Shown here: positions 52,827 to 61,605 of the stretch, one piece after another
Position numbering within the stretch: position 1 is the first letter of the stretch
Layout of the letters: the number at the start of each line of letters is the position of its first letter
NCBI RefSeq assembly: GCF_014962245.1
Contig: NZ_CP063144.1
Span: 362,582 to 426,581 of the forward strand
Length of the DNA stretch: 64,000 bases
Direction of reading: 5' to 3'
Source of the DNA: Thermosphaera aggregans
GTDB taxonomy: Archaea > Thermoproteota > Thermoprotei_A > Sulfolobales > Desulfurococcaceae
Translations under genes and position numbers: made by a program
Notes under the pieces: model-generated
What the model was told of the DNA's origin: nothing
Databases searched by the model: none
The model's input: only the letters and a program-made list of their open reading frames with translations

Positions 52827-53855
52827 TTACTTTTTAAGATGAGCGTCAACATAGCATTCTAGAATGTATGGCTCGTGGCTAACGTCCCAGGGAGCATCCC
52901 TAACGCCGGCCATAAGAGGATCGATTAACAACCATATACCCGTCTGTGCATTCTTCAAACCGGAGAAGTAGCTTATTCTTGAAGTCCTCGTGTTGAAGAC
53001 TAAATCATACTTTTGCACGGCTTTCAGCAGGTTGTCGGGGTCCTGGTTGACGAAGACTAGTGCTGCCGCATGATCAACCGCCCCGTCACCGTTAGTGTCC
53101 ACGAGACCTATTACGGCGTCTAAGCCGATAGACTCGTAAAGAGAGGCAATAAGCACTGCGAAGTCATCGCAGTCTCCAGCCCCGATCCTCAGTGTTTCTA
53201 GAGGAGATGCTACATACTCGAGACCGTTTGGATCGCTAACGTATTTAACGTTGACGCCTACCCAGTGTCCGATAGCCATTATTTTGAAAACCGGGTCATT
53301 TATGTCGACCGGAACTATTGCTTGAAGCAGGATTGAAACCTGCACACCCGTGCGGAGGAGCTTGTTAGTTACTCTTAAAACGTATGTTCCTGTCGCAGAC
53401 GCGTTGAAAGAGTATGAGGAGTTGTTTGTCAATTGTGAGTAAATAAGGCTACCTCCTGGACCGTATATTTCAATAAGTACGTTATATATTGTTGCAATGA
53501 TGTTAGTTTTGATGGTTGCACCGGAGGTTGCGTAAAAAGAGATTGTAAGCGCTCTCCCACCCGGTATGTAGTAGCTTGTATTCTCTAAGACTATGTTAGG
53601 GTTGCTATAGTTTTCGAGAATGCTGATAGCATGCTCACGTAGCTCAGGGCTGAAGCTCGTGATCGTTGAGAGATGCTTCTCCCTGAACAAGTCACACACG
53701 CTTCCCTTAGTAGTTTGCACCAGTGTTGTGGGTAGAATAGTTGAGTATAGAGCCCAGCCAGCGGCTAATAGCAATACAACCACGCCAAGTACAACTATTG
53801 TTCTGTGATTGGAAGCCCTCTTTTCAGCACTCTCCACCGCCACCGGTAGCACCAA
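52827..53855 (-). CDS. Membrane-anchored transglutaminase-like protein
   Basis: The 342-residue protein has one N-terminal membrane helix ('TIVVLGVVVLLLAAGWALYS'), an external beta-rich domain of about 120 residues resembling a pre-peptidase C-terminal fold ('GTYVLRVTN'), and a transglutaminase-like core with 'GAGDCDDFAVLIASLYESIG' (catalytic Cys) and 'DGAVDHAAALVFV' (His). It is probably an extracellular protease-like or cross-linking enzyme. It converges on alaS and diverges from the NCS1 permease. Confidence 0.8.
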   Translation of the reverse strand: MVLPVAVESAEKRASNHRTIVVLGVVVLLLAAGWALYSTILPTTLVQTTKGSVCDLFREKHLSTITSFSPELREHAISILENYSNPNIVLENTSYYIPGGRALTISFYATSGATIKTNIIATIYNVLIEIYGPGGSLIYSQLTNNSSYSFNASATGTYVLRVTNKLLRTGVQVSILLQAIVPVDINDPVFKIMAIGHWVGVNVKYVSDPNGLEYVASPLETLRIGAGDCDDFAVLIASLYESIGLDAVIGLVDTNGDGAVDHAAALVFVNQDPDNLLKAVQKYDLVFNTRTSRISYFSGLKNAQTGIWLLIDPLMAGVRDAPWDVSHEPYILECYVDAHLKK

Positions 53856-53963
53856 GTGTACTATAAGTTTTCTTTCAAAAAAGCTTAATCTGGCACGAGT
53901 CCTGCGAACAGCGTGCGGCGAAATATTTAAATAGCTTATCCCAGCATTAGTAGGCGTGGGCTC

Positions 53964-55373
53964 ATGCCCGAGGATGTAAAACCGGTTGGCTATGTGGAAA
54001 ACGAATCTCTTCTACCAATACCTTCAGATAAGAGGCTCTACGGTATTGGAACATTCACCTGGATGATGTTCAGCATGAACGTCTGTATCCCACTGTTCTT
54101 CCTCGGATCCATAGGGCTTCAACTAGGGCTCAGCGTTACCGAGGTTGCTCTCGGAGCATTGCTGGGGAATCTTGCGACAACGGTGATATTGTTTCTCAAC
54201 GGTCTTCCAGGGGTTAAGTATGGCATACCTTACCCTGTGCAGCTGAGGCCTAGCTGGGGTTTTAAGGGCTCTAAAATACCGGTGGTTCTCAGGGGGATTG
54301 TCGGGGCTGGGTGGTACGGTATTGAAGCATACAGTGGCTCGCTAGCAATACTGATGGTTGCCCTGTACATTCTCGGATATGCTGGGAGGGATCCTGTTGC
54401 AATAGCTTCGGCAGCGTTCCGCTACGTTGTCTTCGTTGTAGCATTATACGTTGCTTTCGCAACGATCGTGACGGCTAAGGGTCTTGGGATGATTGCCAGA
54501 GTGGTTAACGTGACCGGGCCGTTGCTCCTGGTTTACTTCATATGGCTGACCCTGCAGCTGTCGACTCAGCAAATCCCTGAGACCGGGGGTGGTGGGGCAG
54601 GCTTGTTCCCCCGAAGCTTCGCACTATACCTGGCTATTCAAACAAACTTCTGGGCTACTATGAGCCTTAACATATCCGATCTTTCCAGAGGGCTTTACGC
54701 TGACAAGAGAGGTTTAAGGGCGTTGATTATTGGCCCGTTAACGGGGATTGTGTTAACGGCTGTGGTAGCATCGATACTGGGTTACTACTTGACTATGTAC
54801 ACCGGGTATTCAACACCACAGGAGATAATACTTTACACTGCGCCAGGGGTTATAGCGATAGTCCTTGGACAGGTCTTCGCGTCCCTAGCTCCATTCAGCA
54901 CTGATATCACGGCAAACATTCCAGCACTAGTGAACATTCTAACATCATGCTTCAAAATGAAGTGGCGTAGCGCGGTCGTGATAGCGGGCTTCATAGGCTT
55001 CCTGCTCGCCCCATGGTGGGCTGTTGAGAAGGGCCCAGACATCATCAACTATGTTTCAGCATTCACTAGCAATTACGGGCTGATCCTGGGGCCCATAGCA
55101 GGAATCATGATAGCAGACTACTACTTGGTTAGGGGGAACTATGATTTGCGGAAACTATACATGAATGGTCCCGAGGGCTACTGGTATGGAGACGGGTACA
55201 ACAAGGCCGCTATCCTAACATACGTGATGTCTATAATCATCATATACGCCATCAGCTACGTGATGGGCGATATAACCATCGTAGGAGGCGTACCGTTTCC
55301 GACAAGCCTGAGCTGGTATATAGGAGTGGTTGTTGCAACCCTACTCTACTTTGCAATAACTAGAAAGCATTGA
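53964..55373 (+). CDS. NCS1-family nucleobase/hydantoin:cation symporter
   Basis: This 469-residue protein has about 12 membrane helices and NCS1 motifs: 'PVQLRPSWGFKGSKIPVVLR', 'GAGWYGIEAYSGSLA', 'NISDLSRGL' and 'PIAGIMIADYYLVRGNY'. It should import a nucleobase, allantoin or hydantoin with H+ or Na+. No catabolic genes are nearby to narrow the substrate. Confidence 0.88.
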   Translation: MPEDVKPVGYVENESLLPIPSDKRLYGIGTFTWMMFSMNVCIPLFFLGSIGLQLGLSVTEVALGALLGNLATTVILFLNGLPGVKYGIPYPVQLRPSWGFKGSKIPVVLRGIVGAGWYGIEAYSGSLAILMVALYILGYAGRDPVAIASAAFRYVVFVVALYVAFATIVTAKGLGMIARVVNVTGPLLLVYFIWLTLQLSTQQIPETGGGGAGLFPRSFALYLAIQTNFWATMSLNISDLSRGLYADKRGLRALIIGPLTGIVLTAVVASILGYYLTMYTGYSTPQEIILYTAPGVIAIVLGQVFASLAPFSTDITANIPALVNILTSCFKMKWRSAVVIAGFIGFLLAPWWAVEKGPDIINYVSAFTSNYGLILGPIAGIMIADYYLVRGNYDLRKLYMNGPEGYWYGDGYNKAAILTYVMSIIIIYAISYVMGDITIVGGVPFPTSLSWYIGVVVATLLYFAITRKH

Positions 55374-55432
55374 TTTTTTCCATCAACACTTTTCCTTGGT
55401 TCCTGGTTTAAGAAAAGAGTAGGGATGGTGTG

Positions 55433-56245
55433 TTATCCGCGATAGCTTCTATCTATCTTCGCAACGATTTCAGGCAGCTCCAAGTACAGCATCAGGAAGG
55501 ATAAGGGGATTAGAGCTACGGTGAGCGACATGAGGCTGGCAACCCACAGCGTTGGAGACTCGAACGCCTTGTCTAAACCTGCGAGAAGTATTGAGAAGCC
55601 GATGCTTGAGAGCATGGTTAACAACACCCCGGTGACCATGGTTAACACGGTGGGTGGGAAAACCCGCGCTGTCGTGAAAGATGCGATCCCAAGCAGGATC
55701 AGCAGGCCACCGATCAACAATCTCATCTGGAATGGTACTGATTTACAGTAGTCTGAGTCACCAGGACCCACCGTGCATGAAAGTGCTAAAGCTATTCCGG
55801 TGAAAGCAAGCATTAGCCCTGTTAGGAAATAGTTGAAAGCACCTATCACCATTGCGACCAGTCCTATGGCCGATATAGTAATCCCCAGCTTCATGTATTG
55901 AACAAGCTTGACGCTTGTAACGAACTCCGGGATTAACTCGGCAAGCTTGCTAAGACTATCTTGCAGGCTTTCGTCAACCACCTGCATGAATATGGTGAGC
56001 CCTGCCACGAGCAGGAATACACCCATAATCGCTACGTCAACATGCCTATCTAGCGAGGCTTTAAAGAAGCTTAGCCTTATGGAGAAAGCACCGGTCTCCA
56101 ACGCGCTTAACAAGGGTGGTGCCAGAATGGTTAAGGCAAACCCGGTTACAACCATGCCGATTGAGATGAACGCTATCAGCGATACTTCATGTATTTTCTG
56201 AAGCGAACCCATTAATGCTTCAACCTTAATCGACCCGTCACTCAT
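55433..56245 (-). CDS. Multi-spanning membrane protein, unknown function
   Basis: No family recognised with confidence; it is broadly like archaeal DUF973 proteins. The 270 residues contain about seven hydrophobic helices and an outer loop with two Cys ('LSCTVGPGDSDYCKS') that might form a disulfide. It converges on the NCS1 gene. Confidence 0.65.
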   Translation of the reverse strand: MSDGSIKVEALMGSLQKIHEVSLIAFISIGMVVTGFALTILAPPLLSALETGAFSIRLSFFKASLDRHVDVAIMGVFLLVAGLTIFMQVVDESLQDSLSKLAELIPEFVTSVKLVQYMKLGITISAIGLVAMVIGAFNYFLTGLMLAFTGIALALSCTVGPGDSDYCKSVPFQMRLLIGGLLILLGIASFTTARVFPPTVLTMVTGVLLTMLSSIGFSILLAGLDKAFESPTLWVASLMSLTVALIPLSFLMLYLELPEIVAKIDRSYRG

Positions 56246-56470
56246 TTTCTCCCCCTGTCAGAAATCCGGCGGGAACAGGTTAAAAGCAAGGGAGCACCGC
56301 TATACGCGGTGAATAGGCTTAATTCGGCAATACTGTTGAATCTTAGGATGGGTTACATAGAAACACGCCAGGCGTTTCCACAACGACAATCTCCATTATT
56401 TTAAAGGCTTGAACCCTTACAAGTCAAGCTTATCACTGGTTTTAGCAGAATATTCATATGAGGGGGAAAG

Positions 56471-56803
56471 ATGGGGTATGCTGGAGGAATACTCGTAACA
56501 TTCCTGTTGTTAATAGTGATTGGATGGATACCTGTGATAGGGCCGATTCTAGCTGGAATAGCTGGGGGGATCGTCGCTAAGAAAGGGGCTGGTGGAGGCT
56601 TCCTAACAGGCTTCATAGGGGGATTATTCGGGGGAATATTGCTCACCATTATTCTAACAGTTCTCGGCGGGTTGCTGGCGGGAGTACTGGGAGCCTTAAT
56701 AGGGTGGGTCGTGGGGTTTGCCTTCATTATTCTCCTCGTGTTCACAGCCGTTCTCGCAGGCATTGGAGGATTGATAGGTGGAGCCATAGCTGGTGGGAAA
56801 TAG
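56471..56803 (+). CDS. Small glycine-rich membrane protein (DUF5518-like)
   Basis: This 110-residue protein is made of three to four Gly-rich hydrophobic helices ('GPILAGIAGGIVAKKGAGGG', 'GGLFGGILLTIILTVLGGLL'). It resembles archaeal DUF5518 proteins of unknown function. The 225 bp upstream (56246-56470) carry only a short GC-rich inverted patch near 56300 and probable promoter sequence. Confidence 0.7.
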   Translation: MGYAGGILVTFLLLIVIGWIPVIGPILAGIAGGIVAKKGAGGGFLTGFIGGLFGGILLTIILTVLGGLLAGVLGALIGWVVGFAFIILLVFTAVLAGIGGLIGGAIAGGK

Positions 56804-56841
56804 TGTTTGTGATTAGGGTTGGTGAAGAGTTTATTCATGAC

Positions 56842-57816
56842 TCATGTTTTTAAGCAATCCCTTAATATGAATTCTGAAGCGTTCCGAGCCCCGTTCTCGT
56901 ATAAAGGTTTTTCAAGCTTGGCGGCTTCCTGTAAAGCAGCCTCTAGATTACCAGGAGTTACTTGGTCTATGAAAACCGCTTTCAGCTTGGATGCAAGCAT
57001 TTCAACGTCTTCTCTAGGATAGAGCGGTGAATGCCTTTTAGAGTAGACTATCACTACGGGTTTCCCATACGCGAGCCTGGCGGTGACGGCGGTCGTGCCC
57101 GGGTGGGTGACAACCACTGATGCCCCTGCAAGCCACTTGTGGAAGTCGTCAACATGTTTGAAGAAAACCCAGTGAGGCTTCCTGGAGATGAAGGGGGTGG
57201 GATCTATGTCGCCAGTTTGAACAACCACTTTCTCAAAGCTAAGTCTTACCACGGCTTCGAAAACCTCTGATGATCCCAGTGTTCCAAGAGTTACCAGCAA
57301 ATACCCTTCGTCACTAGGCTGGTGGAGTGCGGGCTCGTGTAAAGGTCCAACAACGATTCCATCATCGTAAAGCGCTTTTTGCTCCTCCCAGTGGAGGAGA
57401 ACCTTGGCTCCCAGCATGTGAAGGATTTTAACAGCTTTAGCAGGCTTGGAAAACCTGTTAACATCTTCAACAACGTACACCGGCGTGCCTTTAAACAGCT
57501 TAAGCCATGCTGAGGCGGGTATGGAGAAGTTGGAGCCAGCAGCGAAGACGAAATCATACTTCTCCTTGACAAGCCATGCTGTGCTGGCAAACCCTGCCAG
57601 CCACCTGTGGATTCCACGGTGGAAAGGCTCCAGCGGCTTTCGAGGGAGGACGGCGTAACGCAACTTCCCCAGCCTGGTGAACTTCTTGGACAGGTGCTCG
57701 TAGCCTTTTGGAAGCAATATGTCTAATTCCACACCATGCTTGGCAAGCTCGTAAGCCGCTGAGAAAGCATAGCCGGCGTGTCCCCCGTACCCAGCGATTA
57801 CAAGACCTCTCAACAT
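56842..57816 (-). CDS. MurG/Alg13-14-like GT-B glycosyltransferase (GT28 type)
   Basis: The 324-residue protein has an N-terminal Gly-rich motif 'VIAGYGGHAGYAFSAAYELA' and a C-terminal UDP-sugar region 'SVVVTHPGTTAVTARLAYGK', as in GT28 (MurG, Alg13/14). In archaea such enzymes add GlcNAc-type sugars to dolichol-linked oligosaccharides for N-glycosylation; the exact substrate is unknown. Unlike the decayed island genes it has normal base composition. Confidence 0.8.
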   Translation of the reverse strand: MLRGLVIAGYGGHAGYAFSAAYELAKHGVELDILLPKGYEHLSKKFTRLGKLRYAVLPRKPLEPFHRGIHRWLAGFASTAWLVKEKYDFVFAAGSNFSIPASAWLKLFKGTPVYVVEDVNRFSKPAKAVKILHMLGAKVLLHWEEQKALYDDGIVVGPLHEPALHQPSDEGYLLVTLGTLGSSEVFEAVVRLSFEKVVVQTGDIDPTPFISRKPHWVFFKHVDDFHKWLAGASVVVTHPGTTAVTARLAYGKPVVIVYSKRHSPLYPREDVEMLASKLKAVFIDQVTPGNLEAALQEAAKLEKPLYENGARNASEFILRDCLKT

Positions 57817-57918
57817 CCACCACGCTGTCAGGTATACTTATCAGGACACTGTTAAAAATCACTGTCTTCTTAAGAGGAAACGGAGTAGCTGGGGCTTGAG
57901 GCGTGGGAAACCTTGAAG

Positions 57919-58009
57919 CGGGCCCGCGGGGATTCGAACCCCGGGCCTCCGGCTCTCCTCGGAGCCTACTTAGAAGGCCGGCGCCCTATCCTGGCTAGGC
58001 AACGGGCCC
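57919..58009 (-). tRNA. tRNA-Arg(UCU) with a canonical 37/38 intron
   Basis: GGGCCCG (from 58009) pairs with CGGGCCC, with discriminator G at 57919. The anticodon stem CCGGC/GCCGG encloses, after removal of 16 nt, loop CTTCTAA, anticodon TCT. D stem GCCT/GGGC and T arm CGGGG-TTCGAAT-CCCCG are regular; U8 is in place with this register. Confidence 0.9.
57955..57970 (-). other. tRNA-Arg intron (16 nt, position 37/38)
   Basis: Exon CTTC pairs with intron GAGG (one G-U) as the central helix, with bulges TAA and AGA. Cuts after the second base of each give a regular 7-nt anticodon loop. The inner helix is weak (one clear pair), so the motif is a relaxed bulge-helix-bulge. Confidence 0.8.
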
Positions 58010-58091
58010 GCTTCAATCCTGTTTAATAGTGTTTCACGTTTTATATTTTTAACCTCAATTTTACGGCCTCAGAACCTGCGACGTCTCAAAG

Positions 58092-58490
58092 TTATTTGAT
58101 GGCTTCGGCGAAGAGCGTGGGGCATATGTTGCAGGTAACCGGGTTTACGGTTTCATCAACCAATTTATGTAGCCCGCAAACATGCTTGTCGGCCAGGGTT
58201 TTCAGCACAACCTTGTTAACCTCTATTTGAAGACTGACTCCTTCAAGCTCTCCCCGGGCTATTTTCTCGGAAACCTGCTCAACCCTCTCCATGATCCCTG
58301 GGTTTTTCGAAACATCGAGGAACATGCCTCTCTCTCCTTTCATATATCTTGAAACCAGGGATGGTGAAACCCCTAACTTCTCCGCTATAGCTATGGGTGG
58401 AATATTCTTCTCTACGAGCTTCAGCACTATGAGTCTTTTAATCGAGGGTTCAACATACCGGTATGCTAGCTCGAAAATGTTTTTAGGCAA
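58092..58490 (-). CDS. HTH transcriptional regulator with C-terminal Cys motif
   Basis: Residues about 18-55 form a Cro/XRE-type HTH ('IPPIAIAEKLGVSPSLVSRY'). The C-terminal part has Cys in 'HVCGLHKLVDE' and 'VTCNICPTLFAEA', a possible metal or Fe-S/redox sensor. The ATG lies 1 bp beyond the stop of the DUF438 gene, so the two share an operon. The palindrome at 59869 upstream of the operon is its most likely target. Confidence 0.75.
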   Translation of the reverse strand: MPKNIFELAYRYVEPSIKRLIVLKLVEKNIPPIAIAEKLGVSPSLVSRYMKGERGMFLDVSKNPGIMERVEQVSEKIARGELEGVSLQIEVNKVVLKTLADKHVCGLHKLVDETVNPVTCNICPTLFAEAIK

Positions 58491-58491
58491 A

Positions 58492-59856
58492 CTACAACAC
58501 CACTATCTTCTTCATGATCTCTTCAGGATTATTCAATACTTCGGTGAAGTCTTCCACAATCTCTGCAACGCCGAGTAGCTCCCCGTCAGGCTTTCTCACA
58601 GCTACGAGTAAAACCCTTATGATCCTGTCCCCAAGCCTCGTCCAGAAAACCCTGTATTTCTCCCTGCCCGTTTTCAAGGCTTCAACATTTCTTGCAACAT
58701 ACTGCTCAAGCCTGGGAGGGTGGCAGTATTCAAGCCTGCGCCCAAGAATGGTTTTTGCGCGAGGAAATCCTCCTGAAACACTGCTCTCGCTGAAGAATCT
58801 CACCCTATTGTTCACGTCAGCGTAGGTGATCTCAAGTGGGAGGGATTTAAACAATGCCTCAACCTCCTCACGCGAGAGGAAGCCTGTTTCAAACTCAAGA
58901 TCGCCTTCTCTCACTACAGAGTAGTCATCTGGTTGAAAACTCGTAGAGCCGATAACACCCTTCACCTCCTCAGGAAGTCTTTCAGCCTGCTCAGGGGTTA
59001 TCTCCGCAACCACTTGATACGGATACTTCGGCTCCTCAGACGGCGTCCACTCATGCTTATCCTGCTTCACGAAGAAGCCTAGTTTTCCAGCCACTTTGTC
59101 AACCCCTGCCCACTCACCTTCCGATAAAAGAACCCATAGTGCTGGGTAGAGGATTTTGTTCTCACGGAACACTAGGTCAGCGATATCCCTTGAGAGCTGT
59201 GTAGCAATCTCCGAAACCTTGGCGTACTCCTCGCTTAACGGGTTCACAACAACCTTATCGAGCAAACTCAGCAACTCCCTTATCTTTACAATAACCTGGT
59301 CCTCCCTACCCCATAGAACCCTGGGAATAGCGTAGATGCCTCTCCTCTCCAAGTAAGGGAAGAGAACCATCTGGTTCTTCCTGTAATGGCTTCTCAGCTG
59401 GTTCTTCGCAATAGTGATCAGTGATTTAACGTTTGCTAAGGCTTTTGAAGCATTTTCGGCATCACCATTCTTCAAGGCTTGGGCTAAGAGGCCTGCGTAA
59501 AGGCCGAGGGCTTCCGAAGTCTTCAATATCTCATCGTTCTCGGAAATTAGCAGGTCCAGGGGATGCCCCTTGGGAATGTCTTTGAGCTCCCTGGATGCGA
59601 GGACGTTTTTGAATAAATCCAGGTGGATATCACACATCTTCAATATCTCGCTTACGGATACGCCTTCCCTGACGAGCTCCTGTTCAACCGTGACTATTTC
59701 AAAGGGAGTAATCTGTGATAGAATATGCGAGAACTCCTTCCTCAACTCCTCATAGCTTTCTCCTTCATGGATTCTTTTAAGCAAATTCTTCACGATTTCT
59801 ACCTTCTCCTTGCTAACATGGTTCAAGGTTTTCACCAAGATGTGGTATTGTTTCAT
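58492..59856 (-). CDS. DUF438 / hemerythrin / PAS protein
   Basis: The 454-residue protein has three parts: DUF438 (about residues 5-75), a hemerythrin-like four-helix region (about 95-265) including 'KNQLRSHYRKNQMVLFPYLE' and 'LVFRENKILYPALWVL', and a C-terminal PAS domain (about 320-450; 'LEFETGFLSREEVEALFKSL', 'PPRLEQYVARNVEALKTGR'). It is a cytoplasmic sensor, probably for oxygen, nitric oxide or redox through the di-iron or PAS site. Co-transcription with an HTH regulator supports a sensing role. Confidence 0.85.
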   Translation of the reverse strand: MKQYHILVKTLNHVSKEKVEIVKNLLKRIHEGESYEELRKEFSHILSQITPFEIVTVEQELVREGVSVSEILKMCDIHLDLFKNVLASRELKDIPKGHPLDLLISENDEILKTSEALGLYAGLLAQALKNGDAENASKALANVKSLITIAKNQLRSHYRKNQMVLFPYLERRGIYAIPRVLWGREDQVIVKIRELLSLLDKVVVNPLSEEYAKVSEIATQLSRDIADLVFRENKILYPALWVLLSEGEWAGVDKVAGKLGFFVKQDKHEWTPSEEPKYPYQVVAEITPEQAERLPEEVKGVIGSTSFQPDDYSVVREGDLEFETGFLSREEVEALFKSLPLEITYADVNNRVRFFSESSVSGGFPRAKTILGRRLEYCHPPRLEQYVARNVEALKTGREKYRVFWTRLGDRIIRVLLVAVRKPDGELLGVAEIVEDFTEVLNNPEEIMKKIVVL

Positions 59857-59868
59857 CCCTTTTTAAAT

Positions 59869-59882
59869 TTGACACGTGTCAA
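59869..59882. promoter_or_regulatory. Perfect palindrome upstream of the DUF438-regulator operon
   Basis: TTGACACGTGTCAA is a 14-bp perfect palindrome 12 bp before the DUF438 start (- strand), next to an AAATTTAAAAA stretch. At this distance it would overlap the transcription start of a short-leader message, suiting a repressor operator for the HTH protein encoded by the operon. Confidence 0.6.
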
Positions 59883-59953
59883 TTAGCAGAAAATTCTACA
59901 AGCTAGAACACTATTCAACAGGAAAGAGGGTTTTGTAAAAAAGGCTTGAAAAA

Positions 59954-61513
59954 TTAGGGAACTGTCTTGTAAATCGTGTAGTACGGCATTAGCATAGGCG
60001 GCCCTATCAGAATCCCGTGCACATTAGTATTGTAGACTATCATAAGGTTTCCTTGCAGTAAAGGTATGAACGGGACTTCCTCTGCAAGGATGTTCTGAAC
60101 CTGCCTGTAGAGTTCAATTCTCTCGGACTGATTAACTAGTACTTGAGCCTGATTCAGTAGCTCGTCCACCGTTGGGTTGGAGTACTGCGAACCTGTCCAC
60201 TTGTTAGCACCTGTCATCAGGAATGGCGTCAGGAAGTTGTCCGGGTCTATGTAGTCAGGATACCATCCGAACAGGCTTAGCATCATCCTGTTGTTCCTGG
60301 CGTTGTCAACATACGTGCTCCACTCAGCACTCTTAAGCTGGACGGTGATCATTCCCGTAGCCTCTAGCTGGTTCTTTAGCAAGGTGGCTACGTCAGCCTC
60401 CGTGTCACCATAGTGGGTGGGCGTGTACCATAGCTCGATCACCAACTTGTTCTCCTCGCTGAACCCTGCTTGCATTAAGAGATCCCGGGCGAGAGTGATG
60501 TTTGGGCCTGGGCCATATGCCTCTTTGAAAGCATCTACGTGCCCCCACATTCCAGCTGGAACCAGGCTGTAGAGCGGGCTCATGGTGTTGTAAAAGACTG
60601 TTGACGCTATTTCAGTCCTGTTTATCGCAGCGGCTATGGCCTTCCTCACCAGGACGTTGTCAACTGGGGACATTTTCACATTAACAATTATGTACCTTAT
60701 GAACGTGCCCGGGATGCTCTGGACTACAAGGTTCGGCTTCCTCTCCAGGTCAGTGTAGTCTTGAGGCCTCAAGGTTCTCCAAGCAATGTCGACCTCGCCG
60801 TTCTCCAAGGCAAGCCTTAGGGACGTAGCATCCCTGTAAAACTTGACAACAATCTCCTTAGTCTTCGGCTTCTCGCCATGATAGTACGGGTTCTCCCTTA
60901 ACACTATGTACTCGTCACGCTTAAACTCTGCAATGCAGTAGGGTCCGGCCCCGCCCCAGGTTGCATCGCTCACTATCTCGTTGGGATAGCTCGGGTGTAC
61001 TGGGAAGTATGGAGGCGTCGCGGCTACGGCTAAGAAGAAGGCTGCAGGTGTTGCCAGCTCAAATCTTACAGTATAGTTGTCCAAGGCAGTAACGTTCGAG
61101 ACAAAGTCTGTGACGAGCCACGCAGGGTCCCCGTTAATAGTCATCACTCTTTCAATACTTCTAACAACATCATCGGCAGTGAGCTTTCTCCCATCGCAGA
61201 ATGAAACATTCTGCTTCAACTTGAAAGTCCACACAGCACCATCCTCTGAAACCGTCCAGCTTTCCGCGATACCGGGGATAAGCTCATCTGTGCCGGGCTT
61301 ATACTTGACCAGGCCTTCCATCACGTTGGTTAGTATTTCCCACGTGAAGAAATCGTAGGCGTTTGAAGGGTCGAGATCGGTTACTTTATCGGTAACTCCT
61401 ATGACAACCCTTTCAGCCAGAGCAGGCTGTGCTGGCTGCGTGTATACGTAGATTAATACTCCCGCGGCGATAATTATAAGTAGGAGTAATACTATTATTA
61501 TCTTTTTATTCAA
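59954..61513 (-). CDS. Oligopeptide ABC transporter substrate-binding protein (DppA/OppA family)
   Basis: This 519-residue family 5 binding protein has a membrane anchor ('IIIVLLLLIIIAAGVLIYVY'), then 'GVTDKVTDLDPSNAYDFFTW', 'GLVKYKPGTDELIPGIAESW' and 'FCDGRKLTADDVVRSIERV', all typical. It captures peptides outside the cell. TTG 61513, preceded by GGTGTGGGA, is preferred over TTG 61525. It is divergent from the permease genes of the same transporter. Confidence 0.9.
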   Translation of the reverse strand: MNKKIIIVLLLLIIIAAGVLIYVYTQPAQPALAERVVIGVTDKVTDLDPSNAYDFFTWEILTNVMEGLVKYKPGTDELIPGIAESWTVSEDGAVWTFKLKQNVSFCDGRKLTADDVVRSIERVMTINGDPAWLVTDFVSNVTALDNYTVRFELATPAAFFLAVAATPPYFPVHPSYPNEIVSDATWGGAGPYCIAEFKRDEYIVLRENPYYHGEKPKTKEIVVKFYRDATSLRLALENGEVDIAWRTLRPQDYTDLERKPNLVVQSIPGTFIRYIIVNVKMSPVDNVLVRKAIAAAINRTEIASTVFYNTMSPLYSLVPAGMWGHVDAFKEAYGPGPNITLARDLLMQAGFSEENKLVIELWYTPTHYGDTEADVATLLKNQLEATGMITVQLKSAEWSTYVDNARNNRMMLSLFGWYPDYIDPDNFLTPFLMTGANKWTGSQYSNPTVDELLNQAQVLVNQSERIELYRQVQNILAEEVPFIPLLQGNLMIVYNTNVHGILIGPPMLMPYYTIYKTVP

Positions 61514-61605
61514 ATCCCACACCAATAGTTTTTACAGTTCCATTTAATTTATAAATTTAACCCTCTATAACTTGTTAAAGATTTGAGTTGAAAGGGGTTT
61601 TCTCA

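Noticed and set aside
56280-56400. Small RNA gene in the intergenic region near 56300
   Set aside because: Only a short GC-rich inverted patch is seen; no promoter, terminator or known RNA motif.
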